From: Candidatus Latescibacterota bacterium
GTDB lineage: Bacteria > Latescibacterota > UBA2968 > UBA8231
Direction of reading: 5' to 3'
DNA: 64,000 nt
Assembly (NCBI GenBank): GCA_022819745.1
Contig: JAJEGS010000027.1
Coordinates: forward strand, 62,001-126,000
Every line of letters starts with the position of its first letter. Position 1 is the stretch's first letter. Of the stretch, positions 42,442-49,927 are shown piece after piece. Below the pieces are notes generated by a model. It was not told the DNA's origin, did no database searches, and saw only the letters and a list, made by a program, of their open reading frames with translations. A program made the position numbers and the translations under genes.

Positions 42442-44085
42442 TCAGCCGGAGGAAGGTGGTTCTTCTACCTGGTGGATTTGGTCGATGGGCACTTGTACGA
42501 GCGTCTGCACGATCCCGCTGGGCCAGCGAATTTGGACGCGATCCACCTGTTTCCGCTGGCCCAAGCCGAAGTACACTCGCAGATCGTTTTGCGAGAGATA
42601 GCTGCTGCCGCTGCGCACCTCCTCGACTTGCACCAAATCGCCGCTTACCACTCGGATCACCGCACCGATCCCGTCCCGGTTGCTGACCCGGCCGACGGTC
42701 TTAAATGCGATCCAGTGGTTGCGCTGGCCGCTGTCGTTGCGCAGCAAAAATGACCGTTGATTGTTGTTGGAGACAAAAGCATCTAGATCGCCGTCGTTGT
42801 CGATGTCGGCAAACGCCGCACCTCGTCCGACTCCGCCCAAGGCCGTAGTCGGCACCAGCGCAAACCGCCCGGTCCCGTCGTTGGCAAAGAGTTGGTCCGG
42901 CTGCGGATAGGACGCGGCTTGATCGAATGCCTGCACTTCTGGATGGACGTGGCCATTGGCCAGGTAGAGGTCTAGGTCGCCGTCGTTGTCGTAGTCGAAA
43001 AAATCCGTGCCAAACGTCAGGGTAGAAAGCGTAGGCTCGCCCAATCCCGACGGAAAGCTCAGGTCGGCAAAGGTGCCGTCGCTGTCGTTGCGATAGAGAC
43101 GGCAGCTTTCCCACTGGAAGTTGCAGACCACGATATCCAGGTCTCCGTCCCGGTCGCAGTCGCCAAAGTCCGTGCCCATGCCAGCCTCGGGGCGTGCGCT
43201 CTCGCTGAGTGCCACCCCCGCGCTCAATCCCACTTCGGCGAACCGCGTTGCGCCGTCGTTGCGGAAGAGGAAATTGGCCTTCATGTCGTTGGCCACATAC
43301 AGGTCCGCGTCGCCGTCGCCGTCGTAGTCGCCAAAGACGACGCCCAACTGGCGGCCGGCTTCGCTGTACACGCCGGCTGGCCGGGTAATATCGGCGAACT
43401 TCCCGCCCTGATCGTTGCGGAAAAGGGCGCCGGATTCTCCTTTGTACTGAGTGGGGGCGCAATAGACCGGGATATCCCCTTGGCGACACCCTTCGTCGTA
43501 CGCTAGGTCAACGGCGACGTTGTTGGCCACATAGAGGTCCAGATCGCCGTCGTTGTCGATGTCGGCAAACGCCGCGCTAGTACTCAGGCGGGGATCGCCG
43601 ACCCCGGCGTCGGCGGTTTGATCGGCAAAGGTGCCGTCGCCCTTATTATGATACAGGACGTTGGGGCCGAAGTTGGTCACGTACAGATCTACGTGCCCGT
43701 CGTTGTCGATGTCCCCGACGCAGGTACCCATGCCATAGCCTGGATGGCCCGTCCGCGTTTGCGCCGTCACATCGGCAAAGGTTCCGTCGCCTCGGTTGCG
43801 ATAGAACGCGTTGGTAGGGAGGGCCTCGGCGACAAAACCCGGCAGCGGCGCGCTGTTGACTGCATAGATGTCTTGGTCGCCGTCGTTGTCGTAGTCGAGG
43901 AAGGCCGCGCCCGATCCATAGGTTTCCACATAGTAGTAGCGCCCGCTCGCCCCATTCTGATGGTGGAATTCGATCCCCGCCTCCTGTGCCACCTCGACAA
44001 ATGCTGGTCCGATCTCTGGGTCTGTTGGTCCGCATCCTGCACTGCTCACGACAAGCAGCACCCACAAAGACAAAACCGCGGCCAC
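42442..44085 (-). CDS. CRTAC1-type FG-GAP/ASPIC lipoprotein
   Basis: A 547-aa lipoprotein (lipobox in 'LLVVSSAGCGPTDP'). Opening 'FVEVAQEAGIEFHHQNGASGRYYYVETYGSG' is the usual start of CRTAC1-like propellers. At least seven Ca-binding loops of type 'FLDYDNDGDQDIYAVN' and 'FADIDNDGDLDLYVANN' follow. The C-terminus 'GIGAVIRVVSGDLVQVEEVRSGSSYLSQNDLRVYFGLG...VQIRWPSG' is an ASPIC/UnbV domain. Shorter than the paralogue at 38746-40911 because it lacks the N-terminal TPR region. A cysteine pair in the middle ('GCRQGDIPVYC') may form a disulfide. Confidence 0.9.
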   Translation of the reverse strand: MAAVLSLWVLLVVSSAGCGPTDPEIGPAFVEVAQEAGIEFHHQNGASGRYYYVETYGSGAAFLDYDNDGDQDIYAVNSAPLPGFVAEALPTNAFYRNRGDGTFADVTAQTRTGHPGYGMGTCVGDIDNDGHVDLYVTNFGPNVLYHNKGDGTFADQTADAGVGDPRLSTSAAFADIDNDGDLDLYVANNVAVDLAYDEGCRQGDIPVYCAPTQYKGESGALFRNDQGGKFADITRPAGVYSEAGRQLGVVFGDYDGDGDADLYVANDMKANFLFRNDGATRFAEVGLSAGVALSESARPEAGMGTDFGDCDRDGDLDIVVCNFQWESCRLYRNDSDGTFADLSFPSGLGEPTLSTLTFGTDFFDYDNDGDLDLYLANGHVHPEVQAFDQAASYPQPDQLFANDGTGRFALVPTTALGGVGRGAAFADIDNDGDLDAFVSNNNQRSFLLRNDSGQRNHWIAFKTVGRVSNRDGIGAVIRVVSGDLVQVEEVRSGSSYLSQNDLRVYFGLGQRKQVDRVQIRWPSGIVQTLVQVPIDQIHQVEEPPSSG

Positions 44086-44142
44086 GGGACTAGTAGGAAG
44101 CGGGGGAATTGAGATGAACGTGGATTGCCCCGACGAGTGATG

Positions 44143-45819
44143 TCATGGGCTAGGGGGGCTGGCGTCTAGTTTGCCCAACTGCTCTCCAAACACCACAATC
44201 CGATCAGCGTATTGATTCCTGAGCCGGGTGAACAAGGAGTCGAAGAGAGTCTTTTCTTGCCGCTTCTGCACCCACCAACGCGCCCGCGAGGCCGCCTGTG
44301 CAAAGGGCGTGGGACGCGGGGGAATGCGCTTCTGCACCTCGAATATCGAATAACCTTCGTCGAGGGCCACAGGACCGGTAAGCACTCCCACCGGCGCGGC
44401 GGCCACCGAATCGTAGAAGGCACCGAAAACCCGCCGCTCGGAGGGGTGGTTGTGGATGTGGTATTGCCCGTGCCTCCCCTCGGCATCCGTGCGCAGCGTG
44501 TGGCGGGCGGCCAGCTTTTCTAGGGGTTCGCCGGCGCGGACCCGCTGCAAGAGCTGTTCCGCTTCGGCGCGGGTCGCCACCAGCACCTCCGCCACCTGAA
44601 TCTCTTCCAGTTCCATAAACTGTTGCGGATGGTCGTCGTAATATTGGCGGGCCATGGCGCTATCGACTTCGGTCCGCTCTACGACTTCCTCTCTGCGGAG
44701 GGCTTCGAGCAGCAGCGATTTTTTCTTGTCCTGCAACCAGGCTGCTATGGTCGAATCTTGGTCCAAGCCTTCCTGCAAAGCCGCTTGATAGACGAGGGTG
44801 CGCGGCAAGAGGTCCCGGTGGATGAACTCGGCAATCCCGCTGCTGTCAAAGGAAACCGAGCGGATGAACCAATAGGCGTTATAGGTTTCGGCGAAATCCA
44901 GCAGCGTTACCTGCCCGCCCTTAAAACGGCAGAGGATCACTTCCTGCTCTTCGGGACCCAACAGCATCCCCCGGCCGTCGGATTCGGCCATTCTCTCGAC
45001 TAGTAACTGGATTGCCTCGCCATCTAGCTGGGCGTTTAGTCGCTCTTTGAGCTGTGCGATCAGTTCATCCCAGCGGGTGCGGAACTCGTTCCAGTACTGC
45101 TCGCGCAAGAAGGCCGCTCGGTAGTGCGTAGGTGCTGGGCCTTGGGACAGGACCTTGAAAATCTCGTAGTGTTCCCCCACTAGTAAGGGCTGACTCAAGT
45201 CTTCAACCTGTAGGTCGAATATCTGCTCTCCCACTTCTAAAGGCAGACCCATCTCCTCCAAGTTGCCACGTCCGTACCAGGCATCAATCGTCCCGCCGTG
45301 GGCGGCTGTCGGCGCTATAGAATACCTGCGGGCCACCTCGGCAAAATTCCACCCCTGCTCCAAGTCGCGCATGGCCTTTTGGGCTTCTGCCTCGCTGGCG
45401 GTGCGGATATGGGCCAAGCGCAACATCCGATTCCACTTGTTCGTCGCAAAATTCTGACGCATACCATCCACGGCGAGATCTACATCCGCGAGGATGGTCC
45501 GCACGGCGTACTCATCAACCAGTTTCTTGCGCCGTTCCCGATCCCATTGACGCACGAACTCCACCGTCTGATCTAGCTGCCGCTCCTGTGCTTCAACGAG
45601 CATCAACTTCATGTCGATCATCGTCTGCAAGTAGAAACGCCACGCTTGGAGGCCCTCTTCGGGGTCGCGGTAGTTGGCGGTGGATTCTTCGCGGAACTGG
45701 CGCAGGTCTGCGAGTTCGATTTCTTCGTCGCCTACTCTAGCGACCACATCGCCATCTACTTGCGGCTCACAGCCACTCCACCACAGCGCCGCAAGGACAA
45801 CTCCCACAACGCGCACCAT
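44143..45819 (-). CDS. parvulin-type peptidyl-prolyl isomerase lipoprotein (SurA/PpiC-like)
   Basis: A 558-aa protein with a lipoprotein signal (MVRVVGVVLAALWWSGCEPQ), a SurA-like N-terminal helical chaperone part and two parvulin-like segments: about 135-230 ('LAHIRTASEAEAQKAMRDLEQGWNFAEVARRYS...GTIDAWYGRGNLEEM') and about 395-500 ('VAEVLVATRAEAEQLLQRVRAGEPLEKLAARH'). Such proteins assist folding of outer-membrane and surface proteins. Its position within the operon of exported propeller and TPR proteins suggests it folds them. Its start overlaps the upstream lipoprotein's stop (TAATG). Confidence 0.87.
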   Translation of the reverse strand: MVRVVGVVLAALWWSGCEPQVDGDVVARVGDEEIELADLRQFREESTANYRDPEEGLQAWRFYLQTMIDMKLMLVEAQERQLDQTVEFVRQWDRERRKKLVDEYAVRTILADVDLAVDGMRQNFATNKWNRMLRLAHIRTASEAEAQKAMRDLEQGWNFAEVARRYSIAPTAAHGGTIDAWYGRGNLEEMGLPLEVGEQIFDLQVEDLSQPLLVGEHYEIFKVLSQGPAPTHYRAAFLREQYWNEFRTRWDELIAQLKERLNAQLDGEAIQLLVERMAESDGRGMLLGPEEQEVILCRFKGGQVTLLDFAETYNAYWFIRSVSFDSSGIAEFIHRDLLPRTLVYQAALQEGLDQDSTIAAWLQDKKKSLLLEALRREEVVERTEVDSAMARQYYDDHPQQFMELEEIQVAEVLVATRAEAEQLLQRVRAGEPLEKLAARHTLRTDAEGRHGQYHIHNHPSERRVFGAFYDSVAAAPVGVLTGPVALDEGYSIFEVQKRIPPRPTPFAQAASRARWWVQKRQEKTLFDSLFTRLRNQYADRIVVFGEQLGKLDASPPSP

Positions 45820-46583
45820 TAGAGTTCCTCGGCGCGGCGTTGCTTGGCCAAGTACACTTCGCGCGTAAATGGGTAGGCGATGTCGATGGTTTCCACTGGC
45901 TGATCTCGGTAGTCGAAGCGCAGTACCATCTCTGGGATCCGCACTTCAAACGCTTCGACATCGTTAGCTAGCGGGGCAAAGGCGATGAAGCCTTCGCGCT
46001 CTTGGCCGCTGAAGATCATCTCGTCTTCTGGATACATGGTGCGGGTCAGCAGATCGCGCCGCTCGCGGAAGGGAAGGAAGGTATTGCCGGCATAGCCTAT
46101 GGCATACGGGGCAAAGTACTCGTCTAGCGCCAGTCGGGTGAAGGCTTGGTAGCGCCGGCCATTGGTGCTGGCGATCTCTATGGCGTAGGGATTGAGCCAC
46201 ACTTTGGGGTACGCGTAGTTCTTGACCTTGAGCAGAAAGACCGTAAAGCGGGTGGGATGCTCCTCTTCCCAGCCCGGCTTCCAGTCGCCGTAAGTGTAGG
46301 GATTGACCGGCGCGAGATAGGGGTTGGGGTCGTGAAAGCCCTCCGGCCGCTGCGAGTGGCCGCTTAGCTGCCGATTGAGCATGGCCACGGTCAGCGGCAA
46401 CAAGCTCACCTCCAAGCGGTTTTTGACGAAGGTGATGCTGTGGTCGTCGCGGACGACGAAATCTGCTCCCGCCAAATTAGTGGCCGGCAATATGGGGCCG
46501 GCAAAATGGCGATAGCCCAATTTGTGTCCGCAGCCTCCGGCGAGCAGCGCGGCGCACAGCAGACAGCCTATCCATGTTTTCAT
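45819..46583 (-). CDS. hypothetical lipoprotein (254 aa)
   Basis: Lipoprotein signal MKTWIGCLLCAALLAGGCGH with lipobox A-G-G-C. The mature part is beta-rich and aromatic ('SITFVKNRLEVSLLPLTVAML', 'RFTVFLLKVKNYAYPKVWLNPYAIEI', 'MVLRFDYRDQPVETIDIAYPFTREV'). No domain is recognised. It sits 18 bases after the FlgD-Ig protein gene and is coupled to the PPIase gene by a one-base overlap. Function unknown. Confidence 0.78.
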   Translation of the reverse strand: MKTWIGCLLCAALLAGGCGHKLGYRHFAGPILPATNLAGADFVVRDDHSITFVKNRLEVSLLPLTVAMLNRQLSGHSQRPEGFHDPNPYLAPVNPYTYGDWKPGWEEEHPTRFTVFLLKVKNYAYPKVWLNPYAIEIASTNGRRYQAFTRLALDEYFAPYAIGYAGNTFLPFRERRDLLTRTMYPEDEMIFSGQEREGFIAFAPLANDVEAFEVRIPEMVLRFDYRDQPVETIDIAYPFTREVYLAKQRRAEEL

Positions 46584-46601
46584 TGCGTTTGACTCTTTCG
46601 T

Positions 46602-48629
46602 TCAATAGATCACGGCGACGGGTTGTAGGCGCACCGCTCGCCCCTGATCCGTTTCTACTTCCACCCGCGCCAAGTATAGCCCTGGGCGGACCAATTGCCC
46701 AGCCGCGTCCCGACCGTCCCAGTGGACCGCATGGCGTCCTGCGCCCTGCACGCTGGGCGGCGCTTGCCATACCGGTCGGCCGTCGAGAGCGTAGAGGCCG
46801 ACTTGCACTTGGGACGACTCCCGCACCCGGAAAAGGGTGTATTGTATGGACAACAGGTCGTTTACGCCGTCGCCTTGGGGGGTAAACGCGCCGTTACCTG
46901 CCTCGACGTCTCCCAACACCCCGCCCGTAGAGGCGGCAGATGCCACGACGAGTAACTGGTTGGAACCTAGCTCCGCGCTGGCGTCTCCTCCTTCGACGCG
47001 CTGCAACAAGCTCGGTTCGTGGCGGTTGAAGACCTCGCCACCAAATTCGCCGGCCTCGCCGTACAGCACGGCTTCGAGGCCGATGCGCAGTCGCTGGTCA
47101 CCGCTGGGGTGCAAGGGGCGCGGCAAGAACACCACAAAGCCGCTTGCTTCGCGTAGCAAGCTGTCCGGCTCTACGGCGCTGAGCGGGTCGCCCATCTCCA
47201 AATAGCGAAATGTGGCTTCCGCTGGCGCTGAGATGCGCACGGCGTCGCAGCCGATGCGGTCCGCGCTGGCAAATTCTACGCCTAAGTCGTATGTGAATGG
47301 GGTTTTTGCGCCCGCGGGTACGCGCACTTGTCCGCCTTGGGGGTGGGGTTCCGCCGCGAGGACGATCTCGCCGACGACCCGGTCGGCTAGCAGGGGCGCG
47401 ATCTCGATTTGCAGGGAATCGAGGCGGGCAAATTCCCACAACCCGTCCGTTTCTAACTGCACGCGCAATTGGAAGTACTGGCCCCACGGCAGGCGCGGAT
47501 GCTGGCCCGAGTCCTCCAACGGCAGCGACCAGAAGCTCCAGTTTTGCAAGTCTTCGACCACTGGACCGCGAAAGCCGACCGCTATGGTCGCGCCGCGCGT
47601 CTCTAGCGGTATCAGTCGATCCCACTGCCTCTTGGTCACCTCTACGTGGGCACCCAGATCGTCAAAGCCGAAATAAGCCGTTGGGGTGTCGTCGCGCCCG
47701 GTGCGGATTTCCACTTGAGCGCGGGTTGGGCCGTCGGACGGCAGCATTTGTTCTCCGTCCTTGCGCCATTTGCTCACCGCTAAGCGCACTTGCCCGAAGT
47801 TGACCTCTCGCCCCAAGTCTATGACCTGCGATTCATAGGTCGCCTGCGGAGCGAAACCCCGGCCGTAGATTTCCATCTCGGCAAAGGCCGAGCGCGTGAC
47901 AATGGGGTCGCCGTACAGGGTAAATCCGTCGGGAATGGCGATTAGGCGGAAGAAGCGGAGGTATTGGGTGGGAAACGCGATTTCGGTCATCACGTCGGCA
48001 TTGCGCTCCTCGTAGCCGAGGGGGATGGCCAGCGGGCAGCACGGCCTGTCGCCCCGCCAGACGAACCCGGGCTCTATTTCCTCTTGCATAATGCCGGTCT
48101 CGGCTTTGGCGGCCGTCAGACTATAGGACTTGAGGATGTAGTTGGGCCTGAAAGGCTCGTCGCTTTCGGGGCTGACGCCTTCGGGCGGAAAAAAGACAAA
48201 GCGCTCTACGGGCACTTGGGTGCCTAGGTCGATGGTATAGAAAATGGCTTCTAAGTCCCGCCGCTCCACGTACGTGGTCGGATCTCCATCAACGAAGAGA
48301 AAAGTTTCTGTGGCTTGGTACAGGCTGTTGTGATCGATGTCCGTCCAGAAGCGCGGATGGCCGGGGCGAAATTGCGGGTCGGTGGGAAAGCGCCAGCGCT
48401 GCCAAGGACCGAGCTGGGGCAAGATGTTTTCGTTCGGGTCGAGCTCAAAGGGTTGGAGTGCTTGGGAAGTGTCGTCGATCATCAGGCTGAAGTCCACCAC
48501 GTCCGCTGGCGCGACGCCGCTCTGCCCGCCGAGCTGCCACCACTCTTGCGCCGCCCCAGGGCTACAAACACCTATCAGCACAACACAGGCTAAAATTGCG
48601 CCTTTAAGAATTTCCAGAGGGCTTCTCAC
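46602..48629 (-). CDS. exported protein with discoidin-like region and C-terminal FlgD-type Ig domain
   Basis: About 675 aa from a GTG at 48629 with GGAG nine bases upstream (a longer frame reaches 48701). The signal peptide is VRSPLEILKGAILACVVLIGVCSPGAAQ. The middle contains discoidin-like segments ('FAEMEIYGRGFAPQATYESQVIDLGREVNFGQVR') and 'TGRDDTPTAYFGFDDL'. The last 90 residues, 'GAFTPQGDGVNDLLSIQYTLF...VHWDGRDAAGQLVRPGLYLARVEV...PVAVIY', are a FlgD Ig-like domain. The same architecture occurs in the proteins at 54548-56482 and 56496-58877; all end in V-x-Y. Surface or secreted; first gene of the six-gene operon. Confidence 0.82.
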   Translation of the reverse strand: MRSPLEILKGAILACVVLIGVCSPGAAQEWWQLGGQSGVAPADVVDFSLMIDDTSQALQPFELDPNENILPQLGPWQRWRFPTDPQFRPGHPRFWTDIDHNSLYQATETFLFVDGDPTTYVERRDLEAIFYTIDLGTQVPVERFVFFPPEGVSPESDEPFRPNYILKSYSLTAAKAETGIMQEEIEPGFVWRGDRPCCPLAIPLGYEERNADVMTEIAFPTQYLRFFRLIAIPDGFTLYGDPIVTRSAFAEMEIYGRGFAPQATYESQVIDLGREVNFGQVRLAVSKWRKDGEQMLPSDGPTRAQVEIRTGRDDTPTAYFGFDDLGAHVEVTKRQWDRLIPLETRGATIAVGFRGPVVEDLQNWSFWSLPLEDSGQHPRLPWGQYFQLRVQLETDGLWEFARLDSLQIEIAPLLADRVVGEIVLAAEPHPQGGQVRVPAGAKTPFTYDLGVEFASADRIGCDAVRISAPAEATFRYLEMGDPLSAVEPDSLLREASGFVVFLPRPLHPSGDQRLRIGLEAVLYGEAGEFGGEVFNRHEPSLLQRVEGGDASAELGSNQLLVVASAASTGGVLGDVEAGNGAFTPQGDGVNDLLSIQYTLFRVRESSQVQVGLYALDGRPVWQAPPSVQGAGRHAVHWDGRDAAGQLVRPGLYLARVEVETDQGRAVRLQPVAVIY

Positions 48630-48685
48630 CAGCGAGGTCTCCACAAGATGCTCTCCATCGCCCGAACGGGCGACGCAAATGATTA

Positions 48686-48715
48686 AGGGGAAGGGGCGCA
48701 TATGCCCCTTCCCCT
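48686..48715. terminator. 12-bp stem between CBM9-like gene and surface-protein operon
   Basis: AGGGGAAGGGGC (48686-48697) pairs with GCCCCTTCCCCT (48704-48715) around a 6-base loop. It lies 22 bases beyond the stop of the CBM9-like gene and before the following operon. On the minus strand the next bases are only TTAATCATT, so it may be a partial terminator or an mRNA-stabilising hairpin. Confidence 0.55.
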
Positions 48716-48737
48716 CATAACAGATTCTACTGAATTG

Positions 48738-49646
48738 CTACTTGAGGCGTTGGGACATGTTGTTTTTGATGTGGCCCCAAGTGTCATTTTCCACGTTAGT
48801 TTCCGTCGCCGCCAGCGCCCAGAAGTCGGGCATCTGCGAGGCATCGACGTCCTGCGACTGGCTGCCGTCGTTGATGTACATGGAGTGCTTGCGTCCACCG
48901 CCGGGCTGGTCGGCGTCGAGCGGGCGATAGCCGAGGTGGATCACGTCGTCTTCGGCGAACGTGTGCCGCGTGCTCTCGGATTCGCTCAGGCCCCAGATGT
49001 CCCACAGGGCACCTCGCCACTCATAGGTATACGTAACCCCGACCGTCAGGTTCTCAGCACCTGCTGGCAGGACGGTCCACGCAGCCTCGAAAAACTCCGG
49101 CTCCACTCCCCAGAGCAGCTCTGTGGAGTCGATGAACTCTAGCTGGCTGTAGAAGAAGCAGGTCTGGTTGGGCAACAGGGACTCGCCAGCCGGCGGGAAG
49201 ATGCGCACGTGCCAGCGCTGGCCATTGGCGATCTGCTCGAGGTCGGAACCGAGGATATTGCCGCCGAGGTGATCGGCGTCAACGGTAATCTGCAAGCAGT
49301 CGTCTCTCCACCACTCCTTGACGGGCGAATCGTACTTGAGGGTGTCATCGACGAAGCGCGCAAAGCCGTACCACTTGTTGTCTGGCTCCGCCGACCAAGC
49401 GTTGAGGATGGTAAAATCGTAGTCCGACAACTCGACGAAATCGCTGGCTCGGTCGAAGAAATCGGGCTGATTGAGGGCGAGAGCCGGGTCGTACCAACCC
49501 CAGTCGTCGTCGTTGCCGTCGATGGTGATGGCCGCCGGATCGGGCACCTGGGGATAGAACACGGTCACGCCTACGTGGGCAAAAGCAGCCGTGCTCAATA
49601 GGCACGCCAGCCCAAAAGACAAGGCAAAAAAGCCGAACTTTCTCAT
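48738..49646 (-). CDS. exported CBM9-like domain protein, paralogue A
   Basis: About 302 aa from the ATG at 49646 (AAGGAG upstream). The signal peptide is MRKFGFFALSFGLACLLSTAAFA. The mature protein starts 'HVGVTVFYPQVPDPAAITIDGNDDDWGWYDP', the opening of family-9 carbohydrate-binding/DOMON-like sandwiches, and continues 'DNKWYGFARFVDDTLKY...DDCLQITVDADHLGG'. Near the C-terminus 'LGYRPLDADQPGGGRKHSMYI' is shared almost word for word with the protein encoded at 60834-61778. It may bind a polysaccharide or heme; the exact ligand cannot be read. Confidence 0.82.
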   Translation of the reverse strand: MRKFGFFALSFGLACLLSTAAFAHVGVTVFYPQVPDPAAITIDGNDDDWGWYDPALALNQPDFFDRASDFVELSDYDFTILNAWSAEPDNKWYGFARFVDDTLKYDSPVKEWWRDDCLQITVDADHLGGNILGSDLEQIANGQRWHVRIFPPAGESLLPNQTCFFYSQLEFIDSTELLWGVEPEFFEAAWTVLPAGAENLTVGVTYTYEWRGALWDIWGLSESESTRHTFAEDDVIHLGYRPLDADQPGGGRKHSMYINDGSQSQDVDASQMPDFWALAATETNVENDTWGHIKNNMSQRLK

Positions 49647-49844
49647 GCTATACGCTCCTTGATTGGAAGATATGGAGAAAGGAAAAGGAATATGGGAAGT
49701 GTCCTTCAGCAAGCTGTGCAACCTCCTTTCGGATAAATGAAAATGCTGCGGTAATTTTACATTATAAACAAAAAAGCCCAGACAGGCGATACAAATTTAT
49801 GCAAGAAAATGCCGTTTTTGCAGGCGCGACAGCGCGGTTCTGAC

Positions 49845-49874
49845 TTGGTAAGTAGTGGGAACGGGGCGTATATT
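49845..49874 (+). promoter_or_regulatory. candidate promoter of the surface-protein operon
   Basis: TTGGTA (49845-49850) and TATATT (49869-49874) separated by 18 bases, about 54 bases before the ATG at 49928. The surrounding 281-bp divergent intergenic region is AT-rich and shows no gene. Confidence 0.4.
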
Positions 49875-49927
49875 GTCAGCCGATGACGCTCGCAGATCGC
49901 GGGCTTTTCCTCATTAGGAGATGGATC

